Shown here: positions 51,560 to 63,541 of the stretch, one piece after another | How positions within the stretch are numbered: position 1 is the first letter of the stretch | Layout: every line of letters begins with the position of its first letter | Position numbers and translations under genes: made by a program | DNA from: Dermanyssus gallinae | Lineage: Eukaryota; Arthropoda; Arachnida; Mesostigmata; Dermanyssidae | Assembly: GCA_003439945.1 (NCBI GenBank) | Contig: QVRM01006577.1 | Span: 124,001 to 188,000 of the forward strand | DNA: 64,000 bases | Reading direction: 5' to 3' | Notes under the pieces: generated by a model | Databases searched by the model: none | The model's input: the letters and a program-made list of their open reading frames with translations, nothing else | Told to the model about the DNA's origin: nothing

Positions 51560-51561
51560 CT
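51497..51561. repeat. (GTT)n pure triplet tract
   Basis: About 21 uninterrupted GTT repeats, the purest triplet array in the window, so it is likely to be length-polymorphic. Confidence 0.95.
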
Positions 51562-51865
51562 TGTTGTTATGATTATTATTAATGTTGTTGTTGTTTCTGG
51601 TGCGACACAGAGAAAATTTGTTGACTGTAGACCACCTTCTTTTCTAATGGTGGTGGTGAAGATGATGAAAATGGTCGCGGCGATAGTGGTGGTGGTAAAG
51701 CTGTGCTTATGTGCATAGACAACTGCTTCGACGTGGCGTTTCATCCGTCGAGTCAAGTTGTGGTTAGCATCAGCGAGTCACCGCTTAGTCATTGCGGTTA
51801 GTTACACTACACTCCTATGGTCTCTTCCTTTTATCGGCGAAGGAAGAACGCGAATCGACGACCGA

Positions 51866-51889
51866 TGTATATATAAATATATATATATA

Positions 51890-51958
<69 letters not shown>

Positions 51959-51993
51959 GTATACTATTTATATTATATATATTTATATATATG
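51866..51993. repeat. Long (TA)n microsatellite
   Basis: About 125 bp of TA repeats with a few ctg/tat interruptions. Confidence 0.95.
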
Positions 51994-52345
51994 GTGCTAA
52001 CGACCTGTGTTTCTATGCATATATCATCTATCATCCCATATATTTATTTGTCCCATTGAGTTCGCCGTCGAGTTATCTGGAGGCGAGTTCGGTCTTGGTT
52101 ATTTTTCTTGTTCTTCATTTGTACTTTATTTGCCCCGCCTTGTCGTTTGCTTAGTGCCGCCCCTGCTTCGAGCTTGAGCTGGGTCTCGAGCTCTTTTCCT
52201 CTGACCAACAACGAACGCATGCGCGCTGAACGGCGAAGCTAGGCCACCATGTGATGATATCGGTTAGACGAGAGACGATTCTCGTATTCCTATGTCGGCC
52301 ACATAGGGACAACAAAGCGACCTTAATTGCCGCTTTATACTAACA

Positions 52346-52362
52346 ACAACAATAATAATAAT

Positions 52363-52394
<32 letters not shown>

Positions 52395-52395
52395 C
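52346..52395. repeat. (CAA)n triplet tract
   Basis: A 50-bp CAA/AAT array. Confidence 0.9.
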
Positions 52396-52464
52396 CTGGC
52401 CACTACACTTATCTGACTGGCTACAGCAGATCATCTAGAATATTTTTTTCAAGGATGTTGTTCT

Positions 52465-52690
52465 TAATTCTAGACCTCATCCTCCGTCCCCTACGGGCTT
52501 GAAGCTCACCGTGAGGCATATCTTCAATGAGGCACCAATGAGGGCCAGATATGTTGGGATATGTAGAGTTTCGTTAACGGTTCTTATGGCAACAGCATGG
52601 CTGCTAACTCTTAACGGTATGGTTTATCGTCTATTATCAATGAGCATCGCTTCGCTGATCACCTACCGCTACACTAAATATCAATAGTCT
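52465..52690 (-). mobile_element. SINE-like element, copy 2 (body only, reverse orientation)
   Basis: On the minus strand it ends with aagcccgtaggggacggagg and atgaggtctagaattaag. Upstream it has gatatgcctcac and cataccgttaagagttag, matching in order the element at 40052-40345. The tRNA-like head is not evident, so this copy is 5'-truncated or diverged. Confidence 0.6.
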
Positions 52691-53590
52691 TGTTAGCATA
52701 TTTACGACCACCATGATGATTCACTCTTCCGAGTCGCTGTTCGGGAGGAGATTTACAGCCAACGTTGTAGCTCTTGTTGTCGTTGGTATCGTCGTGGGCG
52801 ATGTTTTCTCACAACCGAACGTTTTTAGGAATTACTGGGTTACCCTAAGGAATACGTTCTCCACAGTTCTATTGATCACACATTGTGTCGGTCTTGAACG
52901 TGAGACTACTCATCATGCTGTATAAGGTAAACGCATATGAGAATTCGCCATCTGTGTTGTCAGCAAGAAAGAACAACAATGACATGCGTGCTATCTCTGA
53001 TAGTGGTTATTTTGGTTTGCGTATCGGCTACCAACACACAACATACACACACGAAGACGAGGCTTGCTCCGCCAATGCCTTCGAAACGGGTAAACCTGAA
53101 ATGCTGCTGGTGCTAATAATTGATCGTGGTAGCAGCGAACACACGAACACCATGAGAACGGCGACCACAAAGAGATCGCCGTTAAAAAAGAAGAAGAAAA
53201 AAAATATATATATATATATATATATATAATTATGATGCTTTATTAAGCATTGTTTGGTTTCTACATTGGGTACACTATCCTATCATCATCGTCGTAGTTT
53301 TACATTGCGGCTCAAGTGTCGTTAAAGGCAGTAGAGGTCGCACAGATCGAGCACTACCTGTTCCTGCTTTTTTACTCAGCTCTTGTTCTATATATATATA
53401 TATGATCTTTGAAGTCTGAGCGTTGCTCACTGCTTTCGCAATCTTTGCATGTTCTGTTTCTGCTGTCATTATTCAAAGCATTTTTCGTCAAAGACAGAAT
53501 TCCGGCCAGCACCATCTAGTCGTAAGGCGCCTTGATTGAGGCTGCATTGCACGTTCTACTGCCCATGTGTAAATATATATATATATATAT

Positions 53591-54070
53591 ACGAGGGCGG
53601 ATCGAAAAGTTCTGATATATATTTATAAATATTATAATTATTTTATTTTTCAAAGTGTTTTTATTCCCTTCAAAATAGCTCATACCCGCTATAATACACG
53701 TGTGCCACCTTTCCTTGCCACTTTTCGAAAAAAATGTAAATGTGTCTTTTGGAATCGAGTTTAGTTGCTCTTGCGAAAATGTCCTTTCTATAATCTCGAC
53801 ACGTTGACATTTAAAATTATTATAGTCGACGTTCTCGCGCAATCTTTCTAGAATTTTGCGAAAGTACCCCTAATTGACCGTATAACTAAGCGGCAAAATC
53901 GTGGAAGATGGTTTCCCTGTAGTCGAATAAAAACAGTCAAAAGAAACTCGGTGTTGGATCTGCTCTGTCTACATTTCTTTGATCAACTTTCTCCTTCGAA
54001 ACACCACTGGGAGGATTTGGCTTTGGTCTCGATGTAGTCGTAACCATAGATCCTTGACGTGTCGTTTGTA
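53591..54070 (-). mobile_element. Mariner remnant (3' part), minus strand
   Basis: The right end reads tacgagggcggatcgaaaag at 53590, a mariner-type terminal repeat next to a TA run. On the minus strand the transposase C-terminus is visible (GKERWHTCIIAGMSYFEGNK, 53650-53740). A YGYDYIETKAKSSQW segment lies at about 54010-54055; it surrounds the first catalytic Asp in intact copies. The section between the two has been lost, so this is an internally deleted copy. Confidence 0.75.
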
Positions 54071-54638
54071 GTCGCTCTCGAAAGCAATATAGGGTCTTCT
54101 GCTGCCGCTCGAGGGTCCAATTCGGATCTTTTCCGACCGACGTGCTCTGCTGGAAGTTTAGCAGCGTAGGAACAACATCTAGAAGGGGCAGCTGAACAAA
54201 AAGGCAAGCGAGACATATCTCGCAGAATATAGATGGCAGGTATGTAGCGTTCTATCGAATAGTGCGCGTGCCTGATCGTCGGTAACCAACAGAAAGAAAC
54301 GGCGGTTTTTCTTAAAGACGACCGTCGAGCGAATGATGCAGCAGCCGACTTGATTGAATGACTAGTAATTGATGATTTGTTTACTGATTGATTAACTGAC
54401 TGATTAGGATGACTCAACTGATATATCGTTTGCTGCATTTAACGCTGACGACGACAACGCTGCTGTCATGGCCATTAAAGTTCCTATCTGCCCAACCCCC
54501 CCCTCCATCAGTTAAAGCACGCCTCTGCATTAGCGTGCTATTGCATTCACTTGTGTACTTTCAGCGGTATCGTCGGATCAAATTGTTTTGATGTCGAATA
54601 CTCGATAACGAATAGCAACGCCAGGGAAGACAACGACA

Positions 54639-54770
54639 GCAATAACAACAACAACAGCGACAACACAATGGTAGCAACAAATAGCAACAACAACGACGAG
54701 AACAACAACAGCAACAATAACGTCAGCAGCAGCAACAATAACGTCAGCAGCAGCAACAACACAAACAATC
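54639..54770. repeat. AAC/AGC triplet tract
   Basis: (AACAGC)n-like array, giving poly-Asn/Ser shadow reading frames on the plus strand. Confidence 0.85.
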
Positions 54771-55087
54771 TCGACGGCTGTGCAAAGGCAGCGCCGGTTC
54801 AGGTCCGACGCCTGTCTATCTTTGCCAGAACAGCAATGTTTACTCTGTTTACTTGATTGAAGCTTTGTCTGATCTGCATCGCCGGCCGTTTAGAGTAACC
54901 CCGTTCGTTGTCTGTGTATGTTATTGATATCGTCGGAGTGTGCCGTGCCCACCATAGGCTGGTGACGACTATTATTGGTGTCTCGTACTTCTGTCATATT
55001 TGTGGTGTCAATTGGCAAACAACACGTAATTCGGTTCTGCATTACAATGCGAATTGTCCAAATGACGCGTGACAGCATGTAATATAC

Positions 55088-55088
<1 letters not shown>

Positions 55089-55162
<74 letters not shown>

Positions 55163-55170
55163 TATACATT
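55089..55170. repeat. Long (TA)n microsatellite
   Basis: About 80 bp of pure AT repeats. Confidence 0.95.
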
Positions 55171-55443
55171 ATGAGCCGATATAGCCCGCCGGCAAATTAT
55201 TTGTCCATGTTGTCTGTTATCACAATGTATATATATATACATATATGCCGTGTCCATAAGAAATTGATTGGGCAGTGATGGCAATGATGCGTATTTATTT
55301 AGCAGTTCAATGCATATGAAATTTGAAGTGAGGCATTTGCTTGAGGAAGAAGAGATCGCTGAACGATCGTAGGGCGTTCGTACGAACACGTGAGAACAAC
55401 ATCGCGTATGTGGGCTGGCGCCGGCGGCCAGCGCAGGGCTACT

Positions 55444-55475
55444 AGAGGATGCTGTAGGGTGCTACAGCATCCTCT
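55444..55475. repeat. Perfect 14-bp hairpin
   Basis: AGAGGATGCTGTAG (55444-55457), a 4-nt loop, then its exact reverse complement (55462-55475). It lies in a GC-rich patch (55400-55680). Confidence 0.7.
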
Positions 55476-55712
55476 GCCGTGGCTGGTTGATAGGCTGCCT
55501 CTGCCAGCTGCTGTCAGCTGGACGACGTTATCTTTGGTCTTTGTTCGTCGTCGTCGGCGTCGTCGTCGTCGCGGCCGTTGTCAACAGCTGCAGTGTCAAA
55601 GCGTGCGGCGGGCAAGTCTCTTTGTACGCGCGAGTGAATCTGTCCTCCTTTCCAGGTTAACGCGTGACCGGCCCTGCAACCACGTTACAAGACACGTAGA
55701 TGTCTACAAATA

Positions 55713-55760
55713 GTAGATACGAGACAAAGACAACACATGAAATGCACTAGCCAGATAGGT
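55713..55760. repeat. 48-bp direct repeat, copy 1 (second copy at 56313-56360)
   Basis: tagatacgagac followed by aacacatgaaatgcactagc and cagataggt. The second copy lies exactly 600 bp downstream and differs at about three positions. Confidence 0.85.
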
Positions 55761-55770
55761 ACATACGTAA

Positions 55771-55771
55771 C

Positions 55772-55814
<43 letters not shown>
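55771..55814. repeat. (TA)n microsatellite
   Basis: A 44-bp AT run. Confidence 0.95.
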
Positions 55815-55821
<7 letters not shown>

Positions 55822-56223
55822 ACATGGGAAAAGAGATATAGAGACCTAGATAGACAGAGGTTAGATTGATCGATTAGATTAGCGGAGGGCAACATCGCGC
55901 CCTACAATTGTTAGTGCTATGGTGCAAATCTCGTCTCGGCGTCCTGTGAATGGCAGTAGGTGCCGATTTTAGAGTCGGCGACAAGCGAAGGAACGCCACA
56001 GTTCCGTCTGGGGGGGTTGTTTTTATCGTTTATAACTCTGTGGTTTAGTTGTCATTTGTTATCTGGCGAACGATCGAGACGCTGGAAGAGTACCTTTGGA
56101 ACGCTTGACGTCACAGGAAAGCGATCAAAGAGAGCAATAAGGGTGAACTGATTAAGCAGGAGTGAATTGAATGAGTGTGTTTAGTATCCAGAGATAAAGA
56201 TCACACACATATATATATATATA

Positions 56224-56286
56224 GAAAATATTGTAATGATTTATTAATCATTTACAATACGCTTGCACACTTGGCAGTGCTCGCAG
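56224..56286 (-). repeat. Dispersed 65-bp repeat with TA tail, copy 3
   Basis: On the minus strand: gagcactgccaagtgtgcaa, gcgtattgtaaatgattaat, aaatcattacaatattttc, then a TA run. It is nearly identical to copy 1. Confidence 0.8.
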
Positions 56287-56312
56287 TATATATATATATA
56301 TATGTGTAGAAA

Positions 56313-56360
56313 GTAGATACGAGACGAACGCAACACATGAAATGCACTAGCCAGATAGGT
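56313..56360. repeat. 48-bp direct repeat, copy 2
   Basis: The partner of 55713-55760, in the same orientation, directly after a (TA)n run. Confidence 0.85.
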
Positions 56361-56555
56361 TTCAGTGGGGAACAACAGTGAACCCACTCGCTATATTATC
56401 TATATAAAAGTTTTAAGTTTACTATTTTGAATACTGTCTAGCATTGCAAGAGTAACACTAAGGATCTTCCGCGTTTGCTTTCCCTACCTTTGTTCCAGTT
56501 TTGACGAGACATCTCTCGAAAGCTTCTCCGTCTGGGCCCAGCCTCTCAAACGCCA

Positions 56556-56587
<32 letters not shown>
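56556..56587. repeat. (TA)n microsatellite
   Basis: A 32-bp AT run. Confidence 0.95.
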
Positions 56588-56588
<1 letters not shown>

Positions 56589-56849
56589 GTTTTGCGTTTG
56601 TTAGTTGAAGCGTTAGTTGCTACAGTGAACATGACAAGCCAAGTTACATATGCGAGCGGGGTCTCGGCTGTTGTGTACCAGTATCGCTGTGCTGAATCAC
56701 GATATTACCCTGAAAAACCACCGCCCCATTGATTTATTTTGTTGTTGATATATATATATACGAGTATATATACACGCTGTCTCTATAATCACGTACACAC
56801 TACATAAGATCAGTGTAGATTTCGCATAGCATATATACAAAAAGGTGGA

Positions 56850-57030
56850 TACAAAAAATATATATTTATTTAATTTTTCGAAGTGCTTTTGTTCTCTTCA
56901 AAATATTACAGCTTACGCCGACTACAATGCAGTTCTACCGACGTTTACCTACCACGTATACGCAACGGTTTGGGACACTGCTTGATAACCATACGCAGTT
57001 TGTTACATTTTCACCAATTTAGAGCAAAAG
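56850..57030 (-). mobile_element. Probable mariner 3' fragment
   Basis: tttttcgaagtgcttttgtt and ctcttcaaaatattacagct parallel the 3' portion of the remnant at 53591 (tttcaaagtgtttttattcc, cttcaaaatagctcatac). No terminal repeat or catalytic segment is visible. Weak but suggestive. Confidence 0.4.
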
Positions 57031-58219
57031 CCTGGCCTGTGTGTAGCCGATGAATGGCGCTTCTAATCAAAGCGTCTGTTGTTCATAGGTAATACAACTG
57101 CTCGAGGTCGAACGCTGAGATTGAATTTCATTTCTCTTCTGCGGTGTAGCTCCAAGCAACCTTTGTTATAGTGTGCACGAAGAGTAAGCTAATAGCTGTT
57201 TGAGTCCTGCTGAAGGGCTCTAAATTTGTGGTCCCGAGAGATAGAGTCGCAGGAAATGTGAAAATAGCTAGACCAGGGAACTGATAACAGACAGGTTTGC
57301 TACATACGTAAGGGTTCGCGAGAAGCTGACTACTCACCGCAAACCGGTGGTTTGACCGACCATGGTTCCTTGGTAGTGCTATACCGAATCAAGGAGCTAG
57401 CTACCACATCCTGAATGAATGCTTTATAACTTTGGCGAGAGCGGTAATGTGACGCTTACACACTCGACGGTTGCCTGCGATTCGGTGAGAAGGAAGCCGG
57501 CGACCTTGCAAGGAAACTCCGACTGTTGTCTCTTCTAGCTAGGAGCGTGCTGTTAACGTATTTGGTTGAGAGCGAACCAGCGTCGCGATATGCAGGATAC
57601 GCGGGAGAGGTTATGGCTGGCTAGACAACGCCCAAAGAGCAACGAGCTCTATACGAGACACGAAATTCTACAACATCCCGAAGTTAACGCTGATCTCCCG
57701 GGCCGGTTCATGCCGGGGAGACAGGGGCTTTTAGTATAATAGAGTGTAGGTAGAACACCAGCTACATCGGTGGAGTTCTCGCACTATCTTGCACCATGTG
57801 TACGATGTACGTAGACGCTCTTCCCTTTACATCTAATAACATGTCCCCGATGGTCCGATGCGGCTCAGCGTAATTGGCAAAAGCGTTCGACCCACTATAT
57901 GGATGTTGATCAGGGCACCGCTGGCATATTTATGTCGCCGACGCCGTTTCTTTCGAAACACTTGCGACATGCTATTTATTCGGCCTGCATATGCCTGTTT
58001 TTTTAGCAACCATTACATTGAGCCGACTGACTAAGCTTGCTAAGTTAGAAAAATTCCCAGCCTCTTATGGAAAGAGGCTAAACTGGTCCTACGAATATTT
58101 GTTCTGGCCGGTGGCTTTCGATTTGTCTCACGATTCTCTTTTGGGTATTGAAAACAGGTGTATGATTATTAGTACTTTTATGTCGCATCAGGAAATGCCT
58201 ACACGAATAAAAAAACATT

Positions 58220-58221
<2 letters not shown>

Positions 58222-58265
<44 letters not shown>
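58222..58265. repeat. (AT)n microsatellite
   Basis: A 44-bp AT run directly adjoining repeat copy 4. Confidence 0.95.
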
Positions 58266-58269
<4 letters not shown>

Positions 58270-58327
58270 ATATTGTGATTTATTAATAATTTACAATACG
58301 TTTGCACACTCGGCAGTGCTTGCCTTT
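58266..58327 (-). repeat. Dispersed 65-bp repeat with TA tail, copy 4
   Basis: On the minus strand: aggcaagcactgccgagtgt, gcaaacgtattgtaaattat, taataaatcacaatatattc, followed immediately by (TA)n. Confidence 0.8.
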
Positions 58328-58329
58328 AT

Positions 58330-60800
58330 ATATATTTATACACAGAACGACATTTTAAATAGCAAAGTACATGAATTCCGTACTGTTAAGTTGTGCGCCT
58401 GTCCTCTAGGTCAGTTTTGTGCAGATGCTATTGTTTAGATCTCGTCTCTATGCATTTCCCTTACTAGCTCACGATTTGAACGAATCAGAAATCTAAGGCG
58501 GCTGCGAAACTCAGGGGCTGCGCACGACATCTGTGTACGCCTCGTAGACACTGATAGGGCTTCATCCTTCCTATCGTAGCCTGTAGAGGATGGAACGCAT
58601 GTCGGTTTTAGTGGGTGAGATTCCCGCACTAGGTCCTGTACTGCAGGCACCGCTAGTGCATAAGGCATTTCCGAGACTTTCCTAAAAGCGGGCTTCATCC
58701 TGTGGGTATAACAAAGGGGCCGTTATGATTAGTCCGCTTGGCGTCGTTAGGCCTCAGTGTTTAATTAACGATGATTGACGATCTGACTCTCCAAGGGACC
58801 GTCCCCAATTGCAGTAGTGGTTAACGTAGACTCCAAGGCTGTTATTACAGCCACCCGCCAGACGATTAGTGCTAGCAGTAGAAGCAGCCAGGTAGTATGC
58901 ATTCTCTCGTTATATCAATGCTGCTGGACAATTTGACTACCAGCTGTGTGTCGTGGAATTATTAGCGGTAGACACTAAATAGGTGGGATTTAGCTAAGTA
59001 AGAAGTGAGAGCGAGATGCTTGTTGTAGGATCATTCAGGTTATTTCTAGTCGTTCCCGTTGAGAATTCATGTTGTCCTGCCATGAGAGCAATTTAGTATA
59101 CTCTAGCCGTAGCTCGTCTGCTTGGATCGGGTCTCGTGTTAGCCTGTTTGCGTCTATATGGTACATTTTTTATTGCCTTCATAACTACCCAGTACACGTT
59201 GTGCTCGATTAGTAATAGCTATGTCAACGGCGACGATGTACGCTCGAGGCCTGGACAACTCCAGGGAAGGAAGGGGGGGAGAGAATATCATTCAACAATC
59301 AAGGAAGAAAGATACCCGAGCTGGATTCGATGCGGTAACGCCTTAGTTTCTCTTTTAGAACAGAGAATTAGGGAATTATAGAATTATATTGAATTGTTTC
59401 AGCCAGAACATGTCCAAATGGTCGTTGAACCAGTTCTTCACCAAATGGCTCGTGCGAGCGTCTTGCTAAAATACGTACGGCCTTCCTTTCGACACGCGAT
59501 CAATTCACAGGCTTCAGAACCGTCATCAGAACTCGTGGTAGACCTCATCAGAAATTCACCCTTTCTGAAGAAGTGTGGAGGCATAATGTCACTCCCACGT
59601 GACACCATCCATACTTCACACTTGCACCCTAGCCGGAAACTTAATTGTTCCTGTCACAGGTACCTCCTCGGAGCAGTGGGCAACTGACCGATTATTTATA
59701 TTGTTCAATTTAGCGTAAACCGTAATTTTTTTTTCATCTTAAAAGAACCAAAGACGTCGGCAGTTTCATGTTTGAACGAACACAGGAGCACCTCAGAACG
59801 ACCCATTCTGGTGGCCCTGGTCTCGTCATAAGACAGCACTTGTCGAACTTTTCGTGCATACGAATGATCTCGTCTACGCTCGTGCCGGCGCAAAGCGATT
59901 CTACCACTGCTACAATTCTTCGCTCCAATTCCGAACCTAGATATGTGCTTCTGCCATTGTCTGTGATTGCCTCGAATGTGATCGAATAATACCAAACATC
60001 ACCAAGGGCGAACGCTATTTGGCCATCTGCTAGTGGCGCGCAAGTTTGTCTTGATTTAGCTGGTGGTCCCTATATATATATATAATGCAAGTGTCTCAGA
60101 CTGGCCACGGGAGACCTATGCGCTGGTGAATTTTTCCGGCAAAGGCTGTTATTGGATATACAACGTGGTATACGACGGTGCTTGCCACCTTGTCTAGGTG
60201 GTCGACACCAGGCTGATGTAGTTTATTGTCACGTTCACTGGAGGACAATTGTTTACACCCCGTTATGAGTCGAATAAAATTGTAATTTCTGTATATATAT
60301 ATATATAGTACAAATAACGGATGATCATAAAACTTTTGTAAGGTGCTCGTAACCCCATAGCTTATGTGGGGTCTTATTGGGGCGCCTAGGCCACTGTCTT
60401 ACGAACGATTCCTGCAATCTAGGCCTTTGGACCTTATAGCCCCAATAGTCTGAACGTGGTCGGTCGACGCTTTTGTTTTGGCGCGCCATTGATGGCATTG
60501 CTGGTGTCTGGCTGTTTGTGCTTGCTCGCGTTGTTCTGTCAGCTTTGATTATGTTGCGAACCAACCGAATCGCAGGATTTACTGGCGGCTGCTGACTTGA
60601 TCCGTGAGAGTAGGCCATGTTCCTGATCATCATGGGGTGGGCTATGGGCCAAGGGCCTTAGCTTTGACAATCGCATCTATACGCGCCGATGCGCTTAGAC
60701 CCGGCTGAGCTCCTATTGAGCTCCGAACGTTTAATGATGGCTAAATGCATGTGTCCCTTCGTAGTTGAGTGCGACTTCTGAGCCATTCTGTCTCGTATGA
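58330..60800. other. Spacer with unidentified short ORFs
   Basis: Minus-strand ORFs at 58435-58698 (87 aa) and 60325-60633 (102 aa, hydrophilic, starting MMIRNMAYSHGSSQQPPVN) have plausible composition but no recognisable domain. A plus-strand stretch from 59401 follows a TTGTTTCAG acceptor-like site. None can be called with confidence. Confidence 0.3.
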
Positions 60801-60817
60801 GCGCCGAAAAATAAAAC

Positions 60818-60885
60818 AAACAACAACAAATGCAACTATAAAATCACCCACTAGGGTGATTTTATAGATGCATTTGTTGTTGTTT
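60818..60885. repeat. Long near-perfect hairpin, 32-bp stem
   Basis: 60818-60849 (aaacaacaacaaatgcaact... ending tcaccc) pairs with 60854-60885 with one mismatch and a 4-nt loop. It has the size and shape of a small-RNA precursor or a miniature inverted-repeat element. It sits 11 bp from a (TA)n tract. Confidence 0.8.
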
Positions 60886-60894
60886 CTGCGTTTG

Positions 60895-60895
<1 letters not shown>

Positions 60896-60953
<58 letters not shown>
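60896..60953. repeat. (AT)n microsatellite
   Basis: A 58-bp AT run. Confidence 0.95.
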
Positions 60954-60956
<3 letters not shown>

Positions 60957-60974
60957 AAGTTAAAGGATCGGAAA

Positions 60975-61296
60975 GTCTAAAATTATAGAGCTCGTTAGAG
61001 CAAATATTTTTTCCAATGAAACATGGTCTCCAAGAAGTCTTGTTTCGGAGTGAGAGTTAACTTACTAAAATGTTTGCTGCTGCGAGAGAACTAGTTACCC
61101 TATAAAAAAAGTAAGCACATCGTCGTGTTGTGAGAAAATTCTGGTTCCGAACATATAGCCATTCACAGCGCTCAAAGCTAACACATTCAGGTAAATGCGC
61201 ATTTCATGGTGATCATTTTGGTACCAAACTAGTGGCAATGCCGTGGTTACGGAGCAATACAATTTTTTTGGAGGCATGCCGAGATTAAGCGTATAC
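60975..61296 (+). mobile_element. Single-arm, diverged copy of the 7349-8394 foldback family
   Basis: It shares, in order, attatagagctcgtt, gcaaatattttttccaatg, aagtcttgtttcggagt, aagcacatcgtcgtgttgtg, atgcgcatttcatggtgatc and attttggtaccaaac with the left arm of that element. No second arm is present, and internal deletions are visible. Confidence 0.8.
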
Positions 61297-62348
61297 ATAA
61301 ATTATATAGGGTGATTTATCTGATGGAGTAGGTCATTTATGCATGCATTCAATCTCGATTAAAAGTAGTTAAAAGAAGTGTTACTTCTTTGAATAATTGC
61401 ATTTCTTGGCTATGTTTCTTACCATGGGATCAAGTATATTATTGAAAGGAAATACCGTTATCACTAGTTTAATTAGTGCAATTCCATATATTGTAACTAA
61501 TATCACATATTGATTATGAGACGGATTTTCAGTAAATAATTGTACTCTTATTCGATTTCTTCCCTATTAAACTGATCTACAAAACACACTTGTGGATGTT
61601 CTTGCTTTAGTTGTGTTTCGTTGTGCATAGGAAGGATGAAATCACCGAGTGTATTGCGCATCCGCCTTCATGATACTACGTACATCTGTTGCAGTTACTA
61701 CTTATACTTAACTTTCAAATTATTTTTGTTTGGGCTAAAGAAGGCTTAGATTTTCATTTTGGGTGGCCACGTTATAATATTCGACTAAAAATACCTCTAT
61801 GTTGTGTAATCTTTTTCTTGCAGAGGGCACCACGTAAAAGTCCCGCCATGCGGCTTGGTGAAGGCATCATCAACACTGACTACAGATGAAAACTCGTTCC
61901 TCTGTTGATCCCGTTGATTCCTGTTGACATGAGAAGAGTTCGAAAAGAAGTGGCCTGACTAGAAAATCCGAACGTACGTTAACACCGAACGGTCGTGCTG
62001 AATCGGACGGGGTAGAACTGTCGACTAGCTGATCACCAGTAGAGCTTGCGCGGGATACGGCTGCAAAACGCTGTTGCCAAATCCAAGGCTTCGCTCGTTT
62101 GCAATTGGAACGGTACCCTTTGGATTGGACCTCAACGTTTCCGGCTTCTATCCGGTATCGCAAACAACCTGAAGCGTGGTGCAAAACTCTTGCAAACGAA
62201 CTAACTACCTACCTGAAGCGTGGTGCACTCATCTATGGTCGAAGAAGGATCATTTGTAAGCGTAGTAGCCCACCGCGTAGAGCACGAACGTCGGCCGAGC
62301 GCAGAGACGCAGCGAGTGTGGATGTGCTAGCTGCGACGGTGTTCGTTT

Positions 62349-63020
62349 ATGGACGCGCTGACGCTGACGTGTGGAGATCGCCGGGGCGCTGGAGAGCGAA
62401 AACAGTCCCTCGACACGGCTCTCGCGGAACTAGGAATGCTCGTCGCGGTCACGGATCATGCGGGCGAAAGCCGCGAGTGCCTGCGTGAAACGCTGAGCTC
62501 TCGGGACAGCACCAAGAGCTGCGTCGTGAACGGGGGGGTGGACGACGATGAGCACGGCAACAGCATACACCGCCTCAGTCAACGGCATCTCACCTGCTAC
62601 GGCCAAGAACAGCAGCAACACCAGCATCTCTACTCTCCTGCGCACCACTTTCATCGCATTCACCGTCTCCACCACCCTCCCCACTATGCTAGCCAACACC
62701 TACACTCGGACACCAGCGGGCATCAGCTGAACGCCACCAGCTGGGACCACGAGAAACTGCTTCGCATGTGGATCTGCACCGACGAGAACCGGCGAAATCT
62801 CTGGAGAGGTGCACAGCGCGCCGGTTCTGTCACGTCAGATCCACAGCAGTCAGATCAACAGCAGCAGCAGCAGCAACAAGCGCGGTACGCTATGCTAACT
62901 TTTTTGCTGCCCTATGTCAACGTAAAATTTGCCGACTCAGTCTGCCACGAGAGGCTGCTCTCAAAGCTCTATTTACTTGGAAATGCTTGCTATAGACTGA
63001 AGTGTCATCATCACATTTAA
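62349..63020 (+). CDS. Unidentified GC-rich ORF with Gln and His tracts
   Basis: 223 codons from ATGGACGCGCTGACG. The ORF is His-rich (about residues 88-125) and has a Gln run (about 168-175). Between them is a segment WDHEKLLRMWICTDENRRNLW that looks like ordinary folded protein. Composition and GC content stand out from the surrounding AT-rich DNA. I recognise no family. It may not be one exon: GCGCG|GTACGC at about 62883 is a usable donor and would join in frame to an acceptor at 63541 (TCTTGCAG|GAGATT). Low-complexity content means a false ORF cannot be excluded. Confidence 0.4.
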   Translation: MDALTLTCGDRRGAGERKQSLDTALAELGMLVAVTDHAGESRECLRETLSSRDSTKSCVVNGGVDDDEHGNSIHRLSQRHLTCYGQEQQQHQHLYSPAHHFHRIHRLHHPPHYASQHLHSDTSGHQLNATSWDHEKLLRMWICTDENRRNLWRGAQRAGSVTSDPQQSDQQQQQQQQARYAMLTFLLPYVNVKFADSVCHERLLSKLYLLGNACYRLKCHHHI

Positions 63021-63541
63021 TTTACTCATATTGAGTATGCATTAACATAAACAATTATACAGATTATACTGTCAGCTGCTCGCGGCATGTTATTCGAGAG
63101 AGGCATGTTATAGACTGAAATGTGTATCGAGCTAATGTTCCTAATTATGTACACTTGGCGACTCCCAAATCTGCATCGCGCACACGGTCGATAAACTATG
63201 TGTTTGCATGATCCTTATGAAGTGAACGATATTTTGCCAACATTGTAGTTCGATTCTTTTTGGGTTTATCACACCCCATTTGGCTTGTGAACAAAAAGGC
63301 GTTCTATTCGATGTCGTCACTATAGTCGCCAATTTGCCTAGTTGTGGGTCAATGCCTGTGCGAAATGTTTACTCTTACGAAGTAAGAAATGTTTCTAAAT
63401 TTAAATTGAAACACTTACGTAGAACAAGTATTATATACCGTCATATAGCCGATATTCCGTTTAAGACGAATTCCTGTTAAGTAAATTCTGCCGAGTAGAC
63501 AATTCAGGTTGCGGCTAATGTCAATGCAATGGCTCTTGCAG

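Noticed and set aside
57845..57900. tRNA-like GCGGCTCAGCG...GTTCGACCC
   Set aside because: The boxes are too close together and no cloverleaf could be drawn.
59734..59995. Minus-strand overlapping ORFs (MERRIVAVVESLCAG...)
   Set aside because: The residues read plausibly in one frame, but I could not assign a family and there are no splice or start signals that stand out. Left as unidentified.
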